Assembly (NCBI GenBank): GCA_013399875.1
Contig: VXAZ01005702.1
Location: 475,768 to 539,767, forward strand
Direction: 5' to 3'
DNA: 64,000 nucleotides
From: Gymnorhina tibicen
Taxonomy: Eukaryota > Chordata > Aves > Passeriformes > Artamidae
The notes under the pieces were generated by a model. That model did not search any database, was not told the origin of the DNA, and worked only from the letters and a program-made list of their open reading frames with translations. Every line of letters begins with the position of its first letter. Within the stretch, counting starts at the first letter, position 1. This document shows positions 24,701-35,895 of the stretch, piece after piece. Made by a program: the position numbers and the translations under genes.

Positions 24701-27700
24701 ATCATTACACATTTTCTGACTTCTTAGCCAAGATAATCAATTATTCTATAAGTGCTACAACTTTACTCTCTTGGCACACGTAGTCAAACCTCCATCATAG
24801 AGAACAGAACTAGACCAAACACCAGAACTACCTTTCCAGGGAAAATCTGGCAATTAGAAGGTTAGCTTGGCTTCAAGATGGAGTTGAAAGCTGAATTTTT
24901 AATTTGTCTTCTTAAAAAGAAAACAAAAATATTAAAACAATTGCTTTACACATATAAAATATGAATACTTGTATAAAATATTAATATAATTGAATAAATT
25001 TATTATAACAAGAAGTGAATTTGATGCCAGAAATGAAATTATACAACCTTATTAAACACATTAAAAGAACAATAACACAATATTTTTAAAAACCTTCTTG
25101 AGGGGAAAACAGAGTACAAATTGAGTCAGTAGTGAAAACCCGTTTTAACTTTCTTGTGCAATCTTATTTTCAAATGGTCTGTTCCTGCAGCAGGAAAAGT
25201 AAGCCTTCTTTTCCTGTTATACATTTGGCTTCTGACCCAGCCTTTCCTCAGAGGCCAGTCCCAGTGGGCACCCTGCTCTTCCCCTTAGGCAGGAATTGAC
25301 ACTGCAGATTACCCCAACGAGTTGTGAAGAGCAACCTCTTCAGCCCTGCTTCATTTCAAAAACCTACTGAAGATGTTTTCTGCGAGTGAACGATAAAGAC
25401 AGGAAGATTTTTGCCCTAGAGTGTTCCCTTTTGGAGACTCCAAGGTCCAAATTGGGTGACTTCCCTTCCCCTAAGCACAACAGCAATTTATATCACAGTT
25501 TCACCCCTCCCTTGTAGATATCCTCTTCAGGGCAAGAAGAAAAGAAAATTTACCAGCATTAAAAAAAAAAAAAAGCTGATGAAGCCTGCTTTTATTTCTG
25601 AACTAAAGAGAATTGTTTTTGTAGGAAGTATGTAGATATGTCTCTCAGCAGAGTTTGCACAAAGCCCACCCAAGACAGTGTATCAGAATGAGAGGAGGGG
25701 CAAAATACATCTGACCAGACTTTCTCTTTGCTGAAAGAAAGAAGAATCCTACACTTTTATCTATATTAGTATGTTTTCAAAGGGATGTTCAGGGGTTTAG
25801 TTGGAGAACTTACATTAACATCACTGGTCGCTGAGAGACTTTTTCTTTGTGCTCTGCTTTGAAAGCAGACCTCTTTGAGGTATGGGCACAGACATGTTCA
25901 TAAATAGTCTCTCCCTCTTTCTCACTCGCTCTCTTTTTATTATAACAATGATTGCTAAACAAACAGGCTTTTGATTATGATCAGCAAGGAAAATTTAGCT
26001 GGTCCCTTCAGGCAGTGAAAAATAGCATACAATGTTAATTAGGGTCAGAGTGCCCAGCTTTCACAATAGTAACTATGAAAAAGATGTTATTAAAAAATAC
26101 CTCTTGAATTCTATATATTTCAAAAATCCACTGTACAAGAAAATATAGACATTTTAAAATATGGAACAGTGTAAAAAATAGAAATTAAAATACTTTAAGT
26201 ATCCTTTCTACACAGATGAAAGCTCCTTTTATATTGCAAATATCTCTTAATTAAAAATCAACATTTAATAATAGCATTAGATGAAGCTGCTCTTACTGGT
26301 ATTTGCCTAGGGATAATTAACACTAGCTTAAAAAAGAATTTTGTTTAGTCCTACTAACAACAACATGTGTCTCAAGCATGTAGATGGTAGGTTAAAATCT
26401 TGTTTGTCCCTCAGATGAAACTACAATATACTTTTCTTTATACCTGAATATTTTGCAGGTTTACAAAAAGAAGGTTCTAAAGGCAATAAACAACTCACTG
26501 ATGATATTTCTTCACAGTGATCCTAGTCAATTAGGTCACTGTGACTTGGAGAGCAGCAAATATCTGGGATAATTCCACTTTTCTTGCAAGTGAATGATGA
26601 GCTGAGGAAAGAGGCAAGGAATCAGCTCATCACTGGTATCTGCCAGGGGCTGCTTTGCTCCTGGTGACACGAGGTCTCATGAGCAGCAAGAGCTTGTGAC
26701 AACACTTCATGCAGCATATAAAATACCTGCCATGATGGAAATCCAAATGTCAGAATGTGCTGGGCTATTCCAGTAGCTGGCACAGATCTACAATACCAAG
26801 AAGATACAACAGCCTAGCTAAGAGATTAAAAAGTAGAATTGCCATATATAGGTTATGCTTTACATATACAGTGAGCTCTTACAAAAATTTGAAACAATGT
26901 AATGGATGAACTTATTCCCCTCTCTGTCAAGGGAAGAACTGATTAACAAGACTGTAAAAAAAAAAAAATCTAAGTGGGAAATTAGAATTGCAGGTGTACT
27001 TCCTGCAAAAACATCTCAGAACATTTCTGAGTACCTTTTTTTTTAATGGCTTGAGGGATATTTTCAAGAATGTAACCAATCTAGAATACAAAGAATAAAA
27101 CCAAAAATGCTTTAAAGAACAATTTTCACAGAAATACTCTTTCATGCATCTCTCATTAAAAGACATCTACCATGTACTAAAATATAACACTGAATTTTTT
27201 TACATTTTCCAGCATAACCAATCATGTTTTTCTGAATTAAATGATTCTACATGACAAAAGTAGCCAAGCAAAAAGATAATAAGCACTCAAGAGAGCGAAT
27301 ACTTCAAAAGCTAGAGACAAAATTATCTCATAAAAGTCCAATCACATGTGACAGGTGTAAATCGCTTTCTGTCATCAACCTAGGGTTTAATTTCAAAATG
27401 TATTTATGGCCATCCAGATATGCAATTGTAAAGCTGAAACATTTAATCACATGCTTGAGCTGGGATTTTTACTCCACGAAATGCAGTGACCAGTTTCAAT
27501 TAACATTCAGTTTAGGCATTTCATCTTAATCCCACAAGGGTTTCAAAGCTCCTTTAAACAGACAAACAAACAAACAATCAAGAGCACATAAACAAATGTT
27601 GAATCCTAAGAATAAGACTTGTCAGCATTTTTCAAATTTAAAACTTAAATTAAATACTTCATTTGAAGTATGCATTTGGGGAATGGTTTATAGCACTTTC

Positions 27701-28824
27701 TGATTAGAATATTGGAAAACTCTTACTCTTTCCCACTCTTTCTAACTAATATATTCTCTCAGTAGAGACTTTAAGGACTTTGGCTTCAATTCAAAGAAAA
27801 GAGTGAATGTGCCCTTGAAAACCTTAAATCAAATTCTGTTGAAAGAGGGAGGCAGAAAGGCAAATTCAAAAGAAGGGGGAATTCAGGAAATTTGGTAACT
27901 TTTCAAAATATTCAAAGGAAGAATTAAGGTTTACAATGAAATCAAACAAATGATCCAGAGTAAACATCTTCTACATATTAGCTTTACCTCCAGAAGGCTT
28001 AATATATTTGATTCTGTTTAGCTCACAGCACTTTCATTCTGTATAGGAAAACCATGGAAGCCTTCCCTAAATTAGGTATTGAATTCTGAACATAGTTAAC
28101 AAAAAAAAAGAAAAAAAATCAGTTTTGAAATATTAGCTTCAGCTTCTCTAGCTCTTAACTTCTATTGTATACTTAAAGCTTGAGATTCTAGTTTCTGTCA
28201 GAAAAACCCTTCCTCCAGTTCTTGGTTGAATGAGAGAAGCAAGTACATCATGACATTTCCATAAATGTGTGGTGAGCTGCACGAGACAACAAAAGGCTCT
28301 GCAGGGAGAAGAGGGTTGTGTTACAGGTATGGAAAGGCTTCCCAAGTTTTACCTATGTTTTTACTGTGCCCATTGAGGTACAGGATTTTCTCTAGTTAAA
28401 GAGAAAAAGGGTGATTTGAAAACTCTCGTGTATTTGATAAGATTTTTATGACTTTTAGAACTAAGAGACCTCTCATTTCATTTTGTTTCTATAGAGAACA
28501 GTAATCCATATCACCATGTCTACTTGGCTGTAAAACAGACCCAACCAAACAAAAAAAAGTTACAAGCAATATTCTGAAGACCTATATTCTGCTGGTAATT
28601 CTGTCAATTATTCTAATCACTCCTTACTTACTACCTTAGAAATACCAGTAGAAACACTGTACTGCAGCAGGGTGGTTATTTTTAGTTCAGTTTGACAGGT
28701 TTGGTGGCAAAACCTCCAGATATTGCAAAGAATATTCTAGAAAACAGAATTAGATAGTCACCTCACTCTAAATCAAATGGTAGAGAAATTTTATTCTAGA
28801 AAGCTAAGTTTTAGAGTCCCTTGT

Positions 28825-28876
28825 TGGCATTGATATAGAATGTACAGTGATGGCATTGATATAGAATGTACAGTGA
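28825..28876. repeat. Perfect 26-bp tandem duplication
   Basis: The 26-base unit starting TGGCATTGATATAG and ending TACAGTGA occurs at 28,825-28,850 and 28,851-28,876. It lies 80 bases upstream of a CR1 insertion but shares no sequence with it. Confidence 0.95.
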
Positions 28877-28954
28877 TCATATGAGAATAAAGGGGAAAAT
28901 TAAATTGTGGTTCCATAGATCTTTCCTTAACTATAAAGGAAGGAAACAGGAGGT

Positions 28955-29498
28955 GATTGTCCCGCTTTAAGCTGGTGCAGCCTTATCTTGAGTACTGTGT
29001 GTAGTTTTGGACACAACAATATAAGAAAGATATAAAGCTATTGGAGAGAGTCCAAAGGAGGGCTACAAAAGTGGTGAAGGGTCTGGAGGGGAAGCCATGT
29101 GAGGGATGGTTGAGGTCACTTGGTCTGTTCAGCATGGAGGAGACTGAGGGAAGACCACACTGCAGTCTGCAAGTTCCTCATGAAGGGAAGAGGAGGGGCA
29201 GACACTGATCTGTTCTCTGTGGTAACCAGTGACAAGACCCAAGGGAATGCCCTGAAGTTGTGTCAGGGGACCTTTAGGCTGGGTATTAGAAAAACATTCT
29301 TCACCCAGAGGGAACTTGAACAAGGCACTGAACCATGACCAGGGAAACGGTCATGGCACCAAGCCTGACAATAGTGTGGAAAACTTTGTAAGGCACGTGG
29401 TGAGATTCTTGGGGTTGTCTTGTGCAGGGCAAGGAGTTGAACTTTGATGATCTCTGTGGGGCTCTTCCAACTTGGAATAGTCTATGATTCTTTGAAAT
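28955..29498 (+). mobile_element. CR1 LINE 3' fragment with ORF2 C-terminal remnant
   Basis: The plus strand follows CR1 order. It has a CTTGAGTACTGTGTGTAG-TTTTGG block near 28,988, GTCCAAAGGAGGGCTAC near 29,050, GAAGGGTCTGGAGGGGAAGCC near 29,076, and GGGAAGAGGAGGGGCAG near 29,184. These are followed by AAGTTGTGTCAGGGGACCTT near 29,255, ATTCTTGGGGTTGTCTTG near 29,406, and the tail TCTATGATTCTTTGAAAT at 29,481-29,498. The first half corresponds to the end of the reverse transcriptase reading frame, which is broken by several stops. The element is 5' truncated and inactive. The sequence type resembles CR1-Y/D-like subfamilies, but I do not assign one. Confidence 0.9.
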
Positions 29499-31449
29499 AT
29501 TCGTGTGTTCTTATACATTCTTTTGTACCCTCATGCTTGATATCACTAATTTGAGCATTTTTCTATTTCTTTATCAAAATCATCTGTGTTATAGAAAAGC
29601 TAACATCTTTACAGTTCAGTGACATGCAGATTAGCATGCATGTGTGCAATTTGTGCTGTTACATACGGAAAATGAAACTAGTATTTACAAATATCTGAGC
29701 TGACCCCAGAGAAAATGGACTACAATACTCTTAAAATAAATTTGCGACCACATGCTTAAAAGCTTTTTGAGCGATCATCTGCAAAATGCATGGGTAAGTC
29801 TTTAAAATTCTTTGGTTAAAAACAACACTAGACCATGCTAGGAACCCCACAGAGACCTGGATGTACAGATTACCGTGATTTCTCAAGTGATGCATTTTGA
29901 AATGTATGTACCTTTCCTTCTACGGCAAGAGAAGTTTATATACCTCATTGTGGCTCTGAGTTCCCAACTACCAGCAAAGAACACAAAATCCCCTACCTGC
30001 TTCTAACCTGGATGCTATACCATAATTCTAGCATGTTCCCATGGGTCATTCCTGAACTACATGGAGAGATCCTATAGCTCCTGCTGCTGGGAAAACACTC
30101 TGATGTATCTGGAACAGTATCTCTAGCACATGTGCATTTTTCATTGAAGGTACATGTATGATGGAGATGACAACGCCTATCAGGGGAAGGAACAGCCAGA
30201 ATCAAATGATTCCAGGCTCTTGAGGAAATTTAGCTTACCTATGAATTTACCTATGAAACAGCATCCAACAAGACCATAGAAACAAAGTCCTTAAGGACAT
30301 ACAGAAACCTGTCACAAAATTGTCCTAAAGCTAGTGCAGAGACAATATTATCACAGGTAGTTTTTAGCTAATAATTGCAAAGTATTATGACCTGAAATAT
30401 CTGGTTTAGCCCATTTTATACAACTCCAGGTTGAGGTTGAGTAGTTTGAAGGAAAAGGCATAAATATTTCATTGTTTTTTGTTTCTCAGTCCACGTTTCT
30501 TCTACAGAGTTGTCTCTGAAAGACTTATGAATGAGAGTTTCTATTGTATCAAAAGTGTTTTACCTTAAGAGGAAAATTATTGATTAGGCTGAAGATGTAT
30601 GGAGGGGTGTTTACATCATATTTAGCAATACATGTGACATCCAATTTCAAAATACCATTGGTGGGCTTATTACAAATGTATAAATAACTGAAGGTCAGCC
30701 TCTTTGTTCAGATTTTCCCTTAGGTTAGAAATGTCACATTTACATTCTAATAGCTGTATTAGACAGTCAAGCAATTGTAAGGAGTGAATCCCATTTGTAC
30801 TTTATTGGATATTTTCAAATCCTTTTCTGAAAAAGAAGGCAACATCACTGAAATATTTGGCATAAGGGACAAAAAAAAAGTGAAAAAAAATCCTTGGAAC
30901 AAGGAAACACATCCAAGAAATACTCTCTGTTTGTATTGACGGGTTTTTGGTTGGTTGTTTTGCCAATTGGTTGTTGTTGAGAGCTCTTTTTTTAGTATAT
31001 TAATATTAACACCAACTAAACTGTGTCTTAAAAGAGGTAAGCACAGAATACAAAACAAGCAAGCAAACAAAACCGAACAAAAAAGCCCTGCAAGCTGTTA
31101 TTTCAGAGAAATAACTAGAGTATAAAAGTTTCATGTATAACTTTAAATTGCTTTCTACTTCACTCTTTTGCAGCTGGTGTGTGTTAGTATTCTGCAGGTT
31201 GGTAACTTTAACATCACACAATATATCCAGCTAATGAGATTGCAAGAACATTGTGCTCCTCCATCATTTTCTTATCAGTGACAGTCAGTCCATTAGAAGC
31301 TGTAACCCTGAGAAGTGAACTCCAGTCTCAAACTTTTTGCATTCTGAAATGGTTTTCCCTAGGCTGTTAATAGATAAGATGGATGCAACATTGTGTGACA
31401 GTTCAAGACACTCGGCCTCCAAGAACTGTTCTGAAACCAACAACAGATC
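29499..31449. other. AT-rich non-coding stretch, no gene recognised
   Basis: No repeat or gene is recognised. Open frames are 103 codons or shorter, overlap one another on one strand, and resemble no family I know. Confidence 0.55.
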
Positions 31450-33101
31450 CATTATCTCCTTTTAGGAAAGGTTTTTTTTATCCAGTGCAATTAAGTCAAG
31501 GCTTTCAACACAGTTCATCACAGCCTCCTACTGGAGAAACTGAGGCCTTCTGGTCTAGACAAGGGGTCTCTGTGGTGGAAGGGGTGAGAGAGTGGTGGCA
31601 AACGCCCCTTTTCAAACTGGTAACCTGTCACAAGTGAAGTCCCCCAGGGATTCATATTGGCCCCAAGAAAGTTTAACGTGTTCATAAGTGACCAGCAAGA
31701 TGGGATCAAGTGTGCCCTAGCAAAAAAGACAAAGATTAACTGGTGGAGAGGATGACTGGCCTGGTGGAGCAGACAGCTTTGTCTTGATCTCAAGGAAAAA
31801 AAGAGAGTCTAGGAGCTTTGGAAGAAGAGGCAAGCAATTCAGTAGGACTACAAGGATGTTGTGAGGTTAGGAAGGGGGGAAAACTTGAAGAGCCAAAACA
31901 CAGCTAGAACTTAATCTGGCTACTGCCATTAAGGATAACAAAAATTGTTACTACAAATGTGTCAGCAACAGAAGGAGGGCTAAGGAGAATCTCCACACTT
32001 TATTGAATGCAGGGGGAAAACATAGTGCCAAAGGATCAAGAAAAGGCAGAAGTACTTAATGGCTCCTTTTCCTCAGTCTTTAATAGTAAAACCAGCAGTT
32101 CTTAGGGTATCCAGTTTCCCAAGCTTAAAGACAGAGACAGGGAGCAGAACGGAACCCCCCATATCCAAGGGGAAATGAGCATTGACCAAGTAGTCCCACA
32201 CAAATCTATGGGGCCACACGGGATCCACTGAAGGTTATTCTAAAGTTCGCCAATGGATACTTTGGGAGGGAAAGCCTTCCTATAGGAAGATTTGGATAGG
32301 CTGGAAGAGTGAACCAACAAGAACCTTGTGAAGTTCAGCAAGGAAAATTGCACCTAGGAAAACATCATCCGGGACTGCAGCACAGACTGGGACCTACCCA
32401 GCTGGGGAGTGACTCTTTGGAAAGGGACCTAGGGATCCTTGTGGCCAAAAAGCTCAATATGAGTGAACAGTGTGCTGCTGCAGCAAAGCATTCCAGTGGG
32501 ATGCTGGGCTGCATCAACAATGGCATCAGCAGCAGAGAAAGAGAAGTCGTTATCCAACTCTACCCAGTGCTTGTCAGGCCACACCTGGAACAATGTGTTC
32601 ACTTTTGGTCCCTGTTGGGCAAACATGAAGTGGACAGGTTGGAAAAGGTCCAGAGAAGGACCTCAAAGATGATCAAAGGACTGGGAAGCCTGACATGTGA
32701 GGAAAGGCTGAGAAAACTGGTTTGTTCAGCCTTTAGAAAAGGCTTAGGGTAGACCATATCATAATGTGCCACTATTTAAAGGGTGACTATGAAAAAGATG
32801 GAGACTCCACTTTTACAAGGAGTCACGTGGAACAGACGAGGGGTAATGGGTTTAAGTTACACCTGGGGAGATTCCAGTTAGACACGAGGACAATTTTTCA
32901 CAGCGAGAACAATCAGCCATGGAAATAATCTCATCAGAGAAATGGAGGATTGATTCCGTAGTGCTGGACACTTCTAAGATTTGACTGGACAGGGTAATGG
33001 GTCATTTTGTCTTGACTGTGCTTTTTCCAAGAATGGTTGAACCAGATCATCCTTGAAGTCCCTTTCCAGCCTGGTATTCTATGATCCTGTGATTCTACGA
33101 A
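31450..33101 (+). mobile_element. CR1 LINE with internally rearranged order
   Basis: Three blocks match CR1 on the plus strand. Block A (about 31,450-31,750) matches the central reverse transcriptase region: AAGTCAAGGCTTTCAACACAG, then CACAGCCTCCTACTGGAGAAAC, then AAGTCCCCCAGGGATTCA. Block B (about 31,752-32,252) matches sequence that normally lies upstream of A: GACTACAAGGATGTTGTGAG, AGAACTTAATCTGGCTACTG, AGGAGGGCTAAGGAGAATCT, CAGTCTTTAATAGTAA, and CTATGGGGCCACACGGGATC. Block C (about 32,260-33,101) is the 3' part, ending ATTCTATGATCCTGTGATTC. Family order is B-A-C; here it is A-B-C. Block A appears to continue into C, with B lying between them. The element is broken by stops and cannot be active. 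Confidence 0.88.
32309..32752 (+). pseudogene. CR1 ORF2 (reverse transcriptase) C-terminal remnant
   Basis: This 147-codon frame lies within the 3' part of the CR1 at 31,450-33,101. It keeps the recognisable end of the CR1 ORF2 protein: LERDLGILVAKKLNMSEQCA at about residues 38-57, then LGCINNGISSREREVVIQLY around residues 66-85, VRPHLEQCVHFWSLLGKHE around 89-107, and LEKVQRRTSKMIKGL around 110-124. In the family these residues follow the reverse transcriptase catalytic core. The catalytic core itself and the endonuclease domain are not in this frame, and the reading frame ends early compared with the family. It is a dead remnant, not a host gene. The true reading frame extends upstream without a start, so the ATG at 32,309 is incidental. 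Confidence 0.9.
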
Positions 33102-34787
33102 GAACATTGTAGGATGTTGCTGAGAGGTCTAGGCTCGGCTTCCAAGATTTCATCTACCTTCATAGATACAATGCCCTTGTCTTCTAAACTTTAATGAATT
33201 TCTTTTCAGTGAATCCAAAGGATTTAGAAGTATTTTCTTCATTCATATAATAATTTACAGGTAGTTGGAGATACTGAATGAGACCTTAATTCATAAACTC
33301 AGAAAAACTGAATACTCATTTTTAATACTGAAGGTTGTTTTTCTGTCTCCACTAGAAGAAAAATACCAGGTAATTGAAAGTACGGGTCAGATTCTGCTCT
33401 CAGGGAGCTTACTGTGTGTGATACTTTGGATTTACCTCAGTGTACAGAAGCAGAAGTTTGCTTTATAACAAAGCAGCCTCGACCAGACACTTTGCTATTG
33501 ATAATGATGGAACTCTATGCATATTTGCTGGATCTGAGAACATACCTATCCTGTAAATAAGAACTAGATAAAAAATTATTCTCTCCTCTGGTCCAAAGGC
33601 AATTCCAGGAGGAATGGCTCTTCATACTGAGAGGCAGCACTGGTATTCACTGTTGAGACAGATTTGCCTGGAGTTCAATGATTCCTGGCCAGCCTAGGTG
33701 GCTAACCTCAGCAGCAGCTAAGTAAGACACTTGGAGTAACTAAGATTAGATCCACTTACCATCCTGTTTCTCATTGCAGGTATCTTATATCCCGGCTAAA
33801 TCAATTTTCAGCTGGAGCACTTCTGGATTGTATGGTCCTGTGAGTAAGTGATACTTGTCAGGTTCTGAAAAACATATCCTCCCAGGGAAAGAGGAACTGG
33901 TCACTGGACAGCCTCTGTCATAGTGCCTTTTACACACTGAAGCACATATAACAACCTGACTTTGGTGGACTTGCAATATATGATAAGTCTGAGAGTGGTT
34001 TTTTAGATAAGTTTTTAATAGCTTAAGAGAAAAGGGGATCACAGATACTAATGAGTCTCTATGTTTAGTGTGAAAAGGTCTGAAGAGTTCGTAGTCATCA
34101 GAAATTCTTGGATTGCATTTGTTTCATGAAGATTTAGTAAGATTCTCTCTAACAATTGAGAAGGGCAATTTGTCCAGAGCCTGGCTTGTAGGCAACACTA
34201 TCATCAAGTAAAAATTATATCATTCCACCAACTCTTCCAACTCCAATTATTCCTAAGAAAAAGGAGCATTACAAGCCTACAGTTAAACAAAGCTTCTGTT
34301 TTGATATTCAGAAGAACCAGCACTTTTATACTACATCTACAGGAAAAATATGTAAAGTACTTTTTCTTACAATTACCTAGGTATAGTTTGTTCATTTAAA
34401 AGTGAGTTTATTACTGACTGCTGTAATAATAAAAAAAAAGTCTTAAATATATGTGCTGCATCATTTAAACAACAGCCCGTCAAAATCTAATCCAAAAGAA
34501 GAACACAAGTCAACTTTCTCATTAAACATACTTGGAACTGACCTATTCTGTCTGTCAGAGGGATATCAGGTAGAATTTCAACAAAACGGTAGCAAGTAAT
34601 CTTCACTTAAGCTTATTAAATTAAAAAGTAATGCATCTAGGAGAAAGTATCTAAGTCATATGTAAGTAAGACTGAAGTCAGAGCTGGCAATTGCAATCCA
34701 GGAAAGAGAATTGGAGCTGTCACTAACAATTTGTTGAAATCATTAGTTCAGTATGCTGAGCAGACAAAAAAAAAAGCCAAGGAAATG
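33102..34787. other. AT-rich non-coding stretch, no gene recognised
   Basis: Short unique stretch between two CR1 insertions. All open frames are 85 codons or shorter. No repeat or known protein is visible. Confidence 0.55.
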
Positions 34788-35430
34788 AATCATAGAATGG
34801 TTTGGGTTGAAAGAGACCTAGAAGATCATCTAGTTCCAAGCCCCTGCCATGGACAGAGACACCTTCTGCTAGATCAGGTCACTCCAAGTTCCATCCAACC
34901 TGGCCTTGAACCATTCCGGGAAGGAAGCATCCACAGCTTCTTTGGGCCACTTTTGCCAGTGCTTTACCACCCTCATGGTAAATTTACCCTCCTCCAGTTA
35001 AAAGTCATTCCACTTGTCTGATTGTTATATGGTCTTGTAAAAAGTGCCTCTCCAGCTGCTGTAAGGTGTCCCTGTATTCTCTTCTCCAGGCTGAACAGCC
35101 GCAGCTTTCCCAGCCTGTCTTCATAGAACTGGTGCTCCAGCTCTATGACCATCTTCATGGACCTCCTCTGGACTTGCTCCAATAGGTCCACATCTTTCCT
35201 ATGTTGGGTCTCCAGAGCTGGATGCAGTACTCCAGGTGGGGTCGGTCCAAAAAGAGAACCACCTTCCTCTACCGGCTGGCCATGTTTCCTTCGATGAGGT
35301 CCAGGATACAGTTGGCTTTCTGGGCTGCAAGTGTACATGTTGACCTCTCCTAAATCAACATCCCAAGGTCTTTCTCCTCAGGGCTTCTCTCAACCCATTC
35401 TTCTTCTAGCCTGTATTTTTGCTTGATAGG
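34788..35430 (-). mobile_element. CR1 LINE 3' fragment, minus strand
   Basis: The plus strand reads as the reverse complement of a CR1 3' end. It has AATCATAGAATGGTTTGGGT at the start, AAGAGACCTAGAAGATCATC, CCTGCCATGGACAGAGACACC, CTCCAGGCTGAACAGCCGCA, GATGCAGTACTCCAGGTGGGG, TTTCTGGGCTGCAAGTG, and TCCCAAGGTCTTTCTCCTCAG. It therefore points to the minus strand and keeps about 640 bp of the 3' end. A 121-codon minus-strand frame at 34,973-35,338 is the degraded C-terminus of its ORF2, recognisable by LEQVQRRSMKMVIELEHQFY and DRLGKLRLFSLEKR. The fragment is of a different CR1 subfamily from the one at 16,373. Confidence 0.92.
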
Positions 35431-35839
35431 GAGATGATTAACATTTACAAAATCATAAATTGGTTTACAGATTCAAAATGTAACAGTAAAGCCAGAGGAC
35501 AATGGAAACTAATAGGAGATTAGTTTTAAACAAATGTTTAAAGCTTATCTAACAATAAGCAATCTTCGGAAACTTGTTGCAACAGTAAATTTTGGAGGAA
35601 TGTAATATCAGCAGGTTCTGCAATCATTTGAACAACTCCACAGACAACAGGCCCATGAAAAGGTTGTAAGAGGCAAAGTCAGATATGTGCCCTCTGATTT
35701 CTCATTCAGCAACTGAGAATAGTATTAACTTTGATGGGAATGGGCTGTACGCAGCCTTCAAGCTTGTATGCTCTCTGTGGTGACAACTACATACAGAGCA
35801 TGCATACAGTAGTGATAACTTCTTTTGCCACTGGGGGTG

Positions 35840-35895
35840 ATTTGATATTGAGCTAAATGGATCCTTTGTCCAACCCAGTGAGATATCTTCTGGGA
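35840..35895 (+). repeat. Possible relic of an ancient amniote interspersed repeat
   Basis: GATATTGAGCTAAATGGATC followed by CTTTGTCCAACCCAGTGAGA resembles the widespread amniote repeat motif with CTAGATGGACC, TTGGTCTGACCCAGTA. The match is short and diverged, and the rest of the element is not clear. A weaker match occurs at 58,916-58,975. Confidence 0.4.

Larger units (their letters stand above)
16868..28954. other. AT-rich non-coding stretch, no gene recognised
   Basis: About 12 kb without a retroelement that I can recognise. It contains a 9-bp-arm palindrome at 17,200-17,219, an exon-like open block at 21,644-21,778, A-rich runs (for example 25,561-25,574 and 26,957-26,968), and a 26-bp tandem duplication at 28,825-28,876. 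A slightly GC-richer, unrepetitive patch lies at about 25,190-25,470. A minus-strand frame at 19,713-20,084 (123 codons) matches nothing I know. Confidence 0.55.
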
